Notes under the pieces: model-generated | The model's database searches: none | Told to the model about the DNA's origin: nothing | The model's input: the letters and a program-made list of their open reading frames with translations, nothing else | Assembly (NCBI RefSeq): GCF_017744555.1 | Contig: NZ_JAGIBD010000005.1 | Location: forward strand, 1-64,000 | DNA from: Cellulomonas sp. | Lineage (GTDB): Bacteria; Actinomycetota; Actinomycetes; Actinomycetales; Cellulomonadaceae | Direction of reading: 5' to 3' | Length of the DNA stretch: 64,000 nucleotides | Position numbers and translations under genes: made by a program | Shown here: positions 15,536-24,863 of the stretch, one piece after another | Layout of the letters: each line of letters begins with the position of its first letter | Numbering within the stretch: the stretch's first letter is position 1

Positions 15536-16600
15536 TCAGAGTACGGCGGACGCCTGGGTGGTGGTCGAGGGCACCGGTGCGGCACCGGTGGAGCCGCGCA
15601 CGATGAGCTCCGGGTGGAACTTGAGCTCGGTGCGCGACGCGGGTGTCCCGTTGATCTCGGAGACCAGGGCGGACACGGCCGCGTGGCCCATCGCAGCGAC
15701 GGGCTGGCGCACGGTCGTGAGCGGCGGGTCGGTGAACGCGATGAGCGGCGAGTCGTCGAACCCGACGATCGACACGTCCTCGGGCACGGACAGCCCGCGC
15801 GAGCGGGCGGCCCGGACGGCGCCGAGGGCCATCAGGTCGGACCCGCAGATGATCGCGGTGTGCCCGCTGTCGATGAGCTCGAGCGCGGCGGCCTGCCCGC
15901 CCTCGACGGTGAACAGCGTCGAGACGACGTGCCCGTCGAGGTCGGTGATGCCGAGGTGCCGCTCGAGGTTGACCGCGAACTCCTCCTGCTTGCGCAGGGC
16001 GGGCACGAACCGGGTGGGGCCGATCGCGAGGCCGATGCTGCGGTGGCCGAGCGAGACGAGGTGCCGAAACGCCTGGTCGAGCGCGGCGGCGTCGTCCGTC
16101 GACAGGCTCGGCGCGTCGACGCCCTCGGCGTGGCCGTTGACGAGCACGACGGGCATCCCGCGGCTCCGCAGCCGGTGGTACCGCTCCTTGCTCGCGGTCG
16201 TGTCGGCGTGCAGGCCGGAGACGAACACGATGCCGTCGACGGCGTGCTCGAGCAGCATCTCGACGTACTGGTCCTCGGTGGTGCCGCCCGGGGACTGCGT
16301 GCACAGCAAGGGCGTGTAGCCGCGTTCGGTGAGCATCGACTCGATGACCTGCGCGAACGCGGGGAACACGGGGTTGGAGAGCTCGGGGACGACGAGCCCC
16401 ACGAGGCCGGCCGACCGGGTGCGCAGCTTCTCGGGCCGCTCGTAGCCGAGCACGTCGAGGGCCGCCAGCACGGCCTGTCGCGCCTGGGCCGACACGCCGT
16501 GCTTGCCGTTGAGGACCCGCGAGACCGTGGCCGTGCTGACGCCGGCCTGCTCGGCCAGGTCGGTCAGACGGGTGCGCACGGTTGGCAGCGTAAAGGACAC
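15536..16600 (-). CDS. LacI-family regulator of the maltodextrin genes
   Basis: This 354-residue repressor has an N-terminal helix-turn-helix and hinge helix (TRLTDLAEQAGVSTATVSRVLNGKHGVS, about residues 10-37), followed by a periplasmic-binding-protein fold for sugar sensing (GLVVPELSNPVFPAF onward). It is divergent from malE across 203 bases that hold several TTGCAA dyads, and another dyad lies before the amylase gene. It is therefore the probable maltodextrin-responsive repressor of both and of itself. The GTG at 16600 is chosen over an upstream ATG because AGGAGG sits just before it and the helix-turn-helix then starts at the normal distance. Confidence 0.9.
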   Translation of the reverse strand: MSFTLPTVRTRLTDLAEQAGVSTATVSRVLNGKHGVSAQARQAVLAALDVLGYERPEKLRTRSAGLVGLVVPELSNPVFPAFAQVIESMLTERGYTPLLCTQSPGGTTEDQYVEMLLEHAVDGIVFVSGLHADTTASKERYHRLRSRGMPVVLVNGHAEGVDAPSLSTDDAAALDQAFRHLVSLGHRSIGLAIGPTRFVPALRKQEEFAVNLERHLGITDLDGHVVSTLFTVEGGQAAALELIDSGHTAIICGSDLMALGAVRAARSRGLSVPEDVSIVGFDDSPLIAFTDPPLTTVRQPVAAMGHAAVSALVSEINGTPASRTELKFHPELIVRGSTGAAPVPSTTTQASAVL

Positions 16601-16681
16601 GGGACCTCCTCGTCCTAAGTCGTCCAGTGGGTCGTGCAGTGGTGGCTGGGGCGGACCGCTGACGAGCCGCTGAAACCGTTG

Positions 16682-16731
16682 CCTGAAAGTTACCGTAACG
16701 ACTTGCAAGGCGCGTTGCAACGACGTTACGT
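16682..16731 (+). promoter_or_regulatory. malE promoter with clustered LacI-type operators
   Basis: TTGCAA (16703-16708) and TTACGT (16726-16731) are 17 bases apart and form a plausible promoter. The palindrome CGTTGCAACG (16713-16722) lies inside the spacer. CTTGCAAG (16702-16709) overlaps the -35, and GTTACCGTAAC (16689-16699) lies just upstream. CCTGAAAGTT (16682-16691) is identical to a segment before the amylase gene. The arrangement suggests repression by the divergent LacI protein. Confidence 0.72.
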
Positions 16732-16803
16732 TCCTCGCCATCAGGCCAGGGTCGGCGGGGATCGCCGGCACCCGGCAACCCTCGTACCACTGGGAGACAC
16801 ACG

Positions 16804-18048
16804 ATGCGACGGAGCATCCCTGTCGTTGCGGCGACGGTCGGCCTCGCGCTGACGCTCGCCGCGTGCGCCGGCTCGAACGACGAGGCGTCGTCCGACGCGA
16901 GCTCGTCCGCCCCCGCCAGCAAGGCCACGCTCACCGTCTGGGTCGACGACACGCGGTCCGGGCCGGTCAAGGAGGTGGCGAAGGTCTTCGAGAAGGAGAA
17001 GGGCGTCACCGTCAAGTTCGTCCAGAAGGACTTCGGCGACATCCGCGACGACTTCATCTCGCAGGTCCCCGCCGGTCAGGGCCCCGACGTGATCGTCGGC
17101 GCGCACGACTGGCTCGGCAAGCTCGTGCAGAACGGCGTCGTCGCGCCCATCGAGCTCGGCGACAAGGCGTCGGACTTCCTGCCCGTCGCCACGCAGGCGA
17201 TGAGCTACGACGGCACGCTGTACGGCCTGCCGTACTCGGTCGAGAACATCGCGCTCGTCAAGAACAACGCGCTCGTCAAGGACGCGACCCCCGCCACGTT
17301 CGACGACCTCGTCGCGCAGGCGAAGGCGGCCGGCACGGACTACTCGGTGCTCATCCAGCAGGACGAGAAGACCGGCGACCCGTACCACATGTACCCGCTG
17401 CAGACGTCGTTCGGCTCGCCCGTCTTCGGCACCGACGCGTCCGGCGCGTACGACGCCAACAAGCTCACGCTCGACTCCGACCAGGGCCGCGCGTTCGCCG
17501 CGTACCTGGCGAAGCTCGGCGCCGAGGGCGTCGTGAACACGTCGATCTCGGGCGACGTCGCCAAGGAGGCGTTCCTCGCCGGCAAGGCCCCGTACATGAT
17601 CACGGGCCCCTGGAACACGGGTGACTTCGTCAAGGCCGGCCTCGACATCTCGATCGAGAAGGTGCCGTCCGCCGGTGGCCAGCCGTCGCAGCCGTTCGTC
17701 GGCGTGCAGGGCTTCTTCATCTCGTCGAAGTCGAAGAACGCGCTCCTCGCGAACGAGTTCGTCGTCAACTACCTCGGCACGCCCGACGTGCAGCTCGCGC
17801 TGTACAAGGCCGGCGGCCGTGCCCCGGCGCTGATCGACGCCGTCAACGAGATCTCGTCCGACCCGATCGTCGCCGGCTTCGCCGCCGTCGGCCAGGAGGG
17901 CGTCCCGATGCCGTCGATCCCCGCCATGGACACGGTGTGGGCTGACTGGGGCGCCACCGAGGTCGCGATCGTCAACCAGCAGGGCGACCCCGCCGCCCTG
18001 TGGAACCAGATGACGGCCTCGATCGCGGGCAAGATCGCCGCGGCCTGA
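16804..18048 (+). CDS. malE: Maltose/maltodextrin ABC transporter, substrate-binding lipoprotein
   Basis: This 414-residue protein has a lipoprotein signal peptide ending in LAAC (Cys21) and a Ser/Ala-rich spacer. The mature protein reads like a cluster-1 sugar-binding protein: TLTVWVDDTRSGPVKEVAKVFEKEKGVTVKFV, QVPAGQGPDVIVGAHDW and YGLPYSVENIALVKN. MalE-specific features include the KAPYMITGPWNTGDF block. It captures maltodextrins at the outer face of the membrane and delivers them to MalF-MalG. It is first in the operon, with a strong promoter/operator region upstream and a hairpin after it that may raise its level relative to the permeases. Confidence 0.92.
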   Translation: MRRSIPVVAATVGLALTLAACAGSNDEASSDASSSAPASKATLTVWVDDTRSGPVKEVAKVFEKEKGVTVKFVQKDFGDIRDDFISQVPAGQGPDVIVGAHDWLGKLVQNGVVAPIELGDKASDFLPVATQAMSYDGTLYGLPYSVENIALVKNNALVKDATPATFDDLVAQAKAAGTDYSVLIQQDEKTGDPYHMYPLQTSFGSPVFGTDASGAYDANKLTLDSDQGRAFAAYLAKLGAEGVVNTSISGDVAKEAFLAGKAPYMITGPWNTGDFVKAGLDISIEKVPSAGGQPSQPFVGVQGFFISSKSKNALLANEFVVNYLGTPDVQLALYKAGGRAPALIDAVNEISSDPIVAGFAAVGQEGVPMPSIPAMDTVWADWGATEVAIVNQQGDPAALWNQMTASIAGKIAAA

Positions 18049-18062
18049 TCCCTCCGACCGGT

Positions 18063-18102
18063 GGCCCGGCCGAGCAGCCCTGCGTGGTTGCGAGGCCGGG
18101 CC
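18063..18102 (+). repeat. Inverted repeat between malE and malF
   Basis: GGCCCGGCC (18063-18071) pairs with GGCCGGGCC (18094-18102), a 9-bp perfect stem with a 22-base loop. Hairpins at this junction commonly stabilise malE mRNA or partly terminate transcription so that the binding protein exceeds the permeases. That role is inferred. Confidence 0.55.
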
Positions 18103-18175
18103 GCCGGGCGCACCGCACGCACGACTGCGTGAGCACCCCCTGATCAGCGTCGATCCCCGCACGGAGTGACCCCCC

Positions 18176-19794
<1,619 letters not shown>

Positions 19795-19795
<1 letters not shown>

Positions 19796-20733
19796 TGGCT
19801 GCCGTCGACACCGCCCTTCCCACGCGGCGGGGCAAGAAGGCCACGGTCGGTCTCCCCGGCCAGAACGACGTCAACCCGCACGGCCTGCGCTGGTGGCGCG
19901 AGCTCGGCTGGCGTCACGTCGTCACCTGGGGCGCGCTCGCGTTCGCGTTCATCCCGATCCTGTACGTCGTCTCGTCGTCGCTGAACCCGACCGGGTCGCT
20001 CACCGGGTCGAACACGCTGTTCAGCTCGATCTCGTTCGACAACTACGTCGACCTGCTCACCGACCCCGTGCACCCCTACGCGCGGTGGTTCTGGAACACC
20101 CTGATGATCGCGAGCGTCACCGCGCTCGGCACGGTCATGATCGGCGCCGCGGCCGCGTACGCGTTCTCGCGGTTCCGGTTCCGTGGCCGGCGCGGTGGGC
20201 TCCTGTCGCTCCTGCTCGTGCAGATGTTCCCGCAGATGCTCGCGTACGTCGCGATCTTCCTGCTGCTCGTCACGCTCAAGGACGTGTTCCCGGCGATCGG
20301 TCTCGGTACGCGCCTCGGCCTCATCCTCGTGTACCTCGGCGGCGCGCTCGGCGTGAACACGTACCTCATGTACGGGTTCTTCAACACGGTGCCGCGCGAG
20401 CTCGACGAGGCCGCCAAGATCGACGGCGCGAGTCACGCGCAGATCTTCTTCACGATCATCCTGCGGCTCGTCGCGCCGATCCTCGCGGTCGTCGGCCTGC
20501 TGTCGTTCGTCGGGGTGTTCTCCGACTTCCTCATCGCGTCCGTCGTGCTCGTGGACCCGAACAGCCAGACGCTGCCTGTCGGCCTCTACCAGTTCGTCAG
20601 CCAGCGGTTCTCCGAGTACTGGGGCGTGTTCGCGGCCGGTGCCGTGCTCGCGGCGATCCCCGTCGTGCTGCTGTTCCAGTTCCTGCAGCGCTACATCGTG
20701 TCGGGCCTCACCGCCGGGTCGGTGAAGGGATGA
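19795..20733 (+). CDS. malG: Maltodextrin ABC transporter permease MalG
   Basis: This 312-residue membrane protein has six helices. Its EAA loop, DEAAKIDGASHAQIFFTIIL (about residues 202-221), docks with the ATPase, and a long final extension (FVSQRFSEYWGVFAAGAVLAA) precedes the last helix. The end YIVSGLTAGSVKG matches the conserved C-terminus of MalG, which reaches into the ATPase dimer. It is translationally coupled to malF and overlaps the following GH13 gene by four bases, so importer and enzyme are made from one message. Confidence 0.92.
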
Positions 20734-22562
20734 GTCTGCTGGAGCAGCCGCACCACGACGGCTCCGAGCTCTACGTCCCGGCCGGCACCCCCGCGCTCGG
20801 CGACGTGGTCCCGGTCCGGTTCCGGGTCCCCGCGTCCGGCACCGAGCGGGCCGTGTGGGTCCGCACCGTGCGGGACGCCGAGCCGCGCATGGTCGAGGCG
20901 CGCCTCGACCGGTCCGACGAGCACGAGCGCTGGTACGTCGCGGAGATCCCGGTGCACAACCCGGTGACGCAGTACCGCGCGCTGCTCGACGAGCCGGGCG
21001 GGTACCGCTGGCTCAACGGGCGCGGCACGCACAGCCGGGACGTGGGCGACGCCGCGGACTTCCGGCTCACGGTGCATCCGCCGGCGCCGGAGTGGACGTC
21101 GAACGCGGTCGTCTACCAGATCTTCCCGGACCGGTTCGCGCGGTCCGGGGCGTCGGTCGACTTCCCGGACTGGGCCGAGCCGGCGCAGTGGGACGACGAG
21201 CCGATCGGCCGTGGCCCGTCGACGCCGGTGCAGCTCTACGGCGGCGACCTGCCCGGCATCGAGCAGCACCTCGACCACCTCGAGCGGCTCGGCGTCGACA
21301 CCGTGTACCTCACGCCCGTGTTCCCGTCGCGGTCCAACCACCGCTACGACGCGACGAGCTTCGCGCACGTCGACCCGCTGCTCGGCGGCGACAAGGCCCT
21401 GGTGTCGCTGAGCGCCGCGCTGCACGCGCGCGGCATGCGGCTCGTCGGCGACTTCACCACGAACCACACGGGCGTCACGCACGAGTGGTTCCAGCACGCG
21501 CTGCGCGACCAGAGCTCCGAGGAGGCCGGCTTCTACTACTGGGACAAGGAGACGGACCTCGGCTACGCGGCCTGGCTCGACGTCCCGTCGCTGCCGAAGC
21601 TCAACTACGGCGGCGGGTCGCTGGCGAGGCGCATGGTCGACGGGCCGGACTCCGTGATCGGCCGCTGGCTCGAGCCGCCGTTCTCGCTCGACGGGTGGCG
21701 CATCGACGTCGCCAACATGACGGGACGGTACGGGCCGGACGACTTCACGCACGAGGTCGCCCGGATGGTGCGCCGGACGATGACGGTCGCGAACCCCGAT
21801 GCCGTGCTGGTCAGCGAGCACTTCCACGACGCTGGCCCCGACCTGTCCGGCGACGGCTGGCAGGCCAACATGAACTACTCGGCGTTCACCAAGCCGCTGT
21901 GGACGTGGCTCGTGGACCCGGCCACGACGCTCGACTTCCTCGGCATCCCGACGACGATCCCGCGCCGCGGAGGGCGCTCGGTCGTCGAGACCATGCGGGA
22001 GTTCGACTCGACGGTGCCGTGGAAGGTCACCGCGCGGCAGTGGAACATGCTCGGCTCGCACGACACGCCGCGCCTGCGGACCGTCGTCGGCGACGGGGCG
22101 CTCGTCGGCGTGGCCGCCGGGCTGCTGTTCACCTACCCGGGCACGCCCGCGTTGTTCGCGGGCGACGAGGGCGGCGCGACCGGCACCAACGGCGAGCACG
22201 GCCGAGTGCCGATGCCGTGGGACCAGATCGCCGCGGGCGGCGGCGACCGGTGGGACGCGTCGACGTTCGAGCTGTACCGCGGGCTCATCGCGCTGCGCCG
22301 GTCGAGCCGTGCGCTGCGCGAGGGCGGTCTGCGGTGGGCGGTCGTGGAGGACGACGCGCTCGCGTTCCTGCGCGAGACGGCCGACGAACGCGTGCTCGTC
22401 GTCGCAGCCCGGGCACCGTGGGCCGGTGCGCGCCTGCCGCGGCACCTGCTCTCTGGCGAGGTCGCCGAGCGGCTGTACGGCGACGGAGTCCTCGACATCC
22501 GCCCCGACGGGCTGCAGGTCGGCGGCGACGGTCCGGGCGTGCAGGTGTGGCGTCTGGCATGA
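20730..22562 (+). CDS. Cyclomaltodextrinase/neopullulanase-like GH13 enzyme
   Basis: This 610-residue cytoplasmic enzyme has an N-terminal beta-sandwich (about residues 15-115, with the YRALLDEPGGYRWLNGRGTH segment) of the kind found in CBM34-containing maltogenic enzymes. The GH13 barrel begins at WTSNAVVYQIFPDRFARSG. Catalytic residues are Asp326 (GWRIDVANM), Glu363 (VSEHFHD) and Asp445 (GSHDTPRL). It probably degrades imported cyclic or linear maltodextrins. Its ATG overlaps the malG stop by four bases. Specificity (neopullulanase, cyclomaltodextrinase or maltogenic amylase) cannot be fixed from sequence. Confidence 0.88.
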   Translation: MSLLEQPHHDGSELYVPAGTPALGDVVPVRFRVPASGTERAVWVRTVRDAEPRMVEARLDRSDEHERWYVAEIPVHNPVTQYRALLDEPGGYRWLNGRGTHSRDVGDAADFRLTVHPPAPEWTSNAVVYQIFPDRFARSGASVDFPDWAEPAQWDDEPIGRGPSTPVQLYGGDLPGIEQHLDHLERLGVDTVYLTPVFPSRSNHRYDATSFAHVDPLLGGDKALVSLSAALHARGMRLVGDFTTNHTGVTHEWFQHALRDQSSEEAGFYYWDKETDLGYAAWLDVPSLPKLNYGGGSLARRMVDGPDSVIGRWLEPPFSLDGWRIDVANMTGRYGPDDFTHEVARMVRRTMTVANPDAVLVSEHFHDAGPDLSGDGWQANMNYSAFTKPLWTWLVDPATTLDFLGIPTTIPRRGGRSVVETMREFDSTVPWKVTARQWNMLGSHDTPRLRTVVGDGALVGVAAGLLFTYPGTPALFAGDEGGATGTNGEHGRVPMPWDQIAAGGGDRWDASTFELYRGLIALRRSSRALREGGLRWAVVEDDALAFLRETADERVLVVAARAPWAGARLPRHLLSGEVAERLYGDGVLDIRPDGLQVGGDGPGVQVWRLA

Positions 22563-23365
22563 CCGAGCTCGTCACGCAGGCGGACCTGGTCCGCGACCTG
22601 CGGGCCCTCGGTCTGGCAGCCGGGTCGGTGGTGCTCGTGCACGCGAGCCTGTCTCGGCTCGGGGCCGTCGCCGGGGGCGAGCAGGCCGTGGTGCTGGCCC
22701 TCGAGGAGGTGCTCGGCCCGAACGGCACGATCGTCGTGCCCACCCAGTCGTGGCACCTGTGCGACCCCGCGTACCTGGGGGACCCGAGCGTGCCGCCGGA
22801 CCGGTGGGACGCCGTGCGCGCGGCCCTGCCCGCGTACGACCCGGCCTGGACGCCGACCCGCACGATGGGCGCGGTCGCCGACGCGGTCCGCACCAGGGTG
22901 GGCGCGATCCGCTCGGCGCACCCGCACCGGTCGTTCGCCGCCGTCGGGCCGCTCGCGGGCCGGGCCGTGGAGCGGCACGACCTCGCCGACCCGGTCGGGG
23001 AGGGCTCGCCGCTCGCGGCGCTGTACGCGCTCGACGCACGCGTGCTGCTGCTCGGCGTCGGGCACGACAAGAACACGTCGCTGCACCTCGCGGAGGCCCG
23101 CTCGGGCCTGCCCGTCACGACCGTGCCCAACGGCGCGCCCGTGCTGGTGGACGGGGTGCGCCGCTGGGTCGCCTTCGACGAGCCCGTCGTCGACGACGCG
23201 GACTTCGTCGAGGCCGGGGCGGCGTTCGCCGCGGCCCGCCTGGGGGAGCGGCACGGGGTGGTCGGGCACGCCGACGCGCGGCTCATGCCGGTGCGTGCGC
23301 TCGTCGACTTCGCCGGCGACTGGTTCCGGCGCACGCGACCGCGGCGGCCGGCACCGGTCGGCTGA
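22559..23365 (+). CDS. AAC(3)-type aminoglycoside N-acetyltransferase homologue
   Basis: This 268-residue protein belongs to the antibiotic N-acetyltransferase (AAC(3)/YokD) fold: VVLVHASLSRLGAVAGGEQAVV near the start, TIVVPTQSWHLCDP, an RSAHPHRSFAAVG segment and the GVGHDKNTSLHLAE block with the catalytic-region His. Family members transfer acetyl from acetyl-CoA to the 3-amino group of aminoglycosides, but many chromosomal copies have unknown substrates. Its ATG overlaps the stop of the maltodextrin GH13 gene by four bases, so it is expected to be co-expressed with sugar uptake. This makes a metabolic amino-sugar substrate worth considering. Confidence 0.88.
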   Translation: MTELVTQADLVRDLRALGLAAGSVVLVHASLSRLGAVAGGEQAVVLALEEVLGPNGTIVVPTQSWHLCDPAYLGDPSVPPDRWDAVRAALPAYDPAWTPTRTMGAVADAVRTRVGAIRSAHPHRSFAAVGPLAGRAVERHDLADPVGEGSPLAALYALDARVLLLGVGHDKNTSLHLAEARSGLPVTTVPNGAPVLVDGVRRWVAFDEPVVDDADFVEAGAAFAAARLGERHGVVGHADARLMPVRALVDFAGDWFRRTRPRRPAPVG

Positions 23366-23527
23366 CCCGTCAGCGCCCCAGAACGCCTCCTCCTGCTCGG
23401 GGGTGTACCCGTCCGGCATCCCGGACCGGTCGACACCGATCGCACCGTGCACGGCCGCGCCCACCGACGAGGTCGGGGCGGCGGGGGCCAGCCGCTGCAC
23501 GGCGGCGGTCTCGTTACGCTGGACCCC

Positions 23528-24811
23528 GTGACCGCCCTCGAGACCCTCGACATCGACGGCTACGTCGACGCCGACCGGGCACGGTGGGCGCCCGAGGCCC
23601 CCAAGTCGCGCGAGCGGACCGCGTTCGAACGCGACCGCGCCCGCCTGGTGCACTCCTCGGCCCTGCGCCGGCTCGGTGCGAAGACGCAGGTGCTCGGCCC
23701 GTCGTCCGACGACTTCGTCCGCACGCGCCTCACGCACACGCTCGAGGTCGCCCAGGTGGGCCGTGAGATCGGCAAGGTGCTCGGCTGCGACCCCGACGTC
23801 GTCGACACCGCGTGCCTCGCGCACGACCTGGGCCACCCGCCGTTCGGCCACAACGGCGAGCGCGCGCTCGCGGAGCTGTCCAAGGGGATCGGCGGGTTCG
23901 AGGGCAACGCGCAGACGTTGCGGCTGCTGACCCGCCTGGAGCCGAAGGTCGTCGGGCCGGACGGCCGGGCCGTGGGGCTCAACCTCACGCGCGCGTCGCT
24001 CGACGCGTCGGTCAAGTACCCGTGGCGGCACGGCCAGGGCCCGGTGTCCGCGGCGAGCGGCCGGCCGACGCACAAGTTCGGTGTCTACGAGGACGACCTG
24101 CCGGTGTTCACGTGGCTGCGCGAGCAGGCGCCCGACGGCCGCAAGTGCCTCGAGGCGCAGGTCATGGACCTCGCCGACGACATCTCGTACTCGGTGCACG
24201 ACGTCGAGGACGCCGTGGTCGGCGGCCGTCTCGACCTGTCCGTGCTCGGGCGGCCGGACGAGCGTGCGCGCGTGGTCGACGCGGTGCAGACCTGGTACGG
24301 CGACACGGTCGACGACGCGGGACTCCACGCGGCGATGGACCGGCTCGTCGCCGCGCAGCTGTGGAGCACCGGGTTCGACGGGTCGCGCGGCGCGCTCGCG
24401 ATGCTCAAGGACGCGACGAGCCAGCTCATCGGCCGGTTCGCCAAGGCCGCGCAGCAGGCGACCCGCGCGCAGTACGGACCGGGTCCGCTCACGCGGTACG
24501 CCGCGAACCTGGTGGTCCCGCTCGACACGACCGCCGAGATCCTGGTCCTCAAGGGGCTCGCGGTCGCGTACGTCATGGCGCCGCGCGAGCTCGAGCCGCT
24601 CTACCACCGGCAGCGTGAGGTCCTCACCGACCTGGTGCGCGTGATGTCCGAGCGAGCCCCGATCGCGCTCGAGCCGCCGTTCGCGGCCGACTGGCGCGAG
24701 GCGGCGGACGACGCCGCCCGGCTGCGCGTCGTCATCGACCAGGTGGCCTCGCTCACGGACGTGTCCGCGGCGGACCTGCACGCGCGCCTGGTTCACCCGC
24801 CCCGGCACTGA
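23528..24811 (+). CDS. dgt: Deoxyguanosinetriphosphate triphosphohydrolase-like protein
   Basis: This 427-residue HD-domain hydrolase converts dGTP (and perhaps other dNTPs) to the nucleoside and triphosphate. Metal ligands are visible as His70 (RLTHTLEV) and His99-Asp100 (LAHDLGHPPFGHNGE, also with His103 and His108), with DLADDISYSVHDVEDA carrying the later Asp. The N-terminal FERDRARLVHSSALRRLGAKTQV is the family signature. It precedes dnaG by 52 bases on the same strand, a gene order common in actinobacteria. GTG 23528 is chosen because it gives the usual short N-terminus. Confidence 0.92.
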   Translation: MTALETLDIDGYVDADRARWAPEAPKSRERTAFERDRARLVHSSALRRLGAKTQVLGPSSDDFVRTRLTHTLEVAQVGREIGKVLGCDPDVVDTACLAHDLGHPPFGHNGERALAELSKGIGGFEGNAQTLRLLTRLEPKVVGPDGRAVGLNLTRASLDASVKYPWRHGQGPVSAASGRPTHKFGVYEDDLPVFTWLREQAPDGRKCLEAQVMDLADDISYSVHDVEDAVVGGRLDLSVLGRPDERARVVDAVQTWYGDTVDDAGLHAAMDRLVAAQLWSTGFDGSRGALAMLKDATSQLIGRFAKAAQQATRAQYGPGPLTRYAANLVVPLDTTAEILVLKGLAVAYVMAPRELEPLYHRQREVLTDLVRVMSERAPIALEPPFAADWREAADDAARLRVVIDQVASLTDVSAADLHARLVHPPRH

Positions 24812-24863
24812 CCCGCCTCCGGACCGGTCCGGTCGGCCCCCTGCGGACGCCTAGACTCACGGC

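Noticed and set aside
23366..23530. Minus-strand frame encoding MPDGYTPEQEEAFWGA-like residues between the AAC(3)-like gene and dgt
   Set aside because: The frame has no stop before running deep antisense to the AAC(3)-like gene. It could be a remnant of a small gene, but without homology evidence it is not called.
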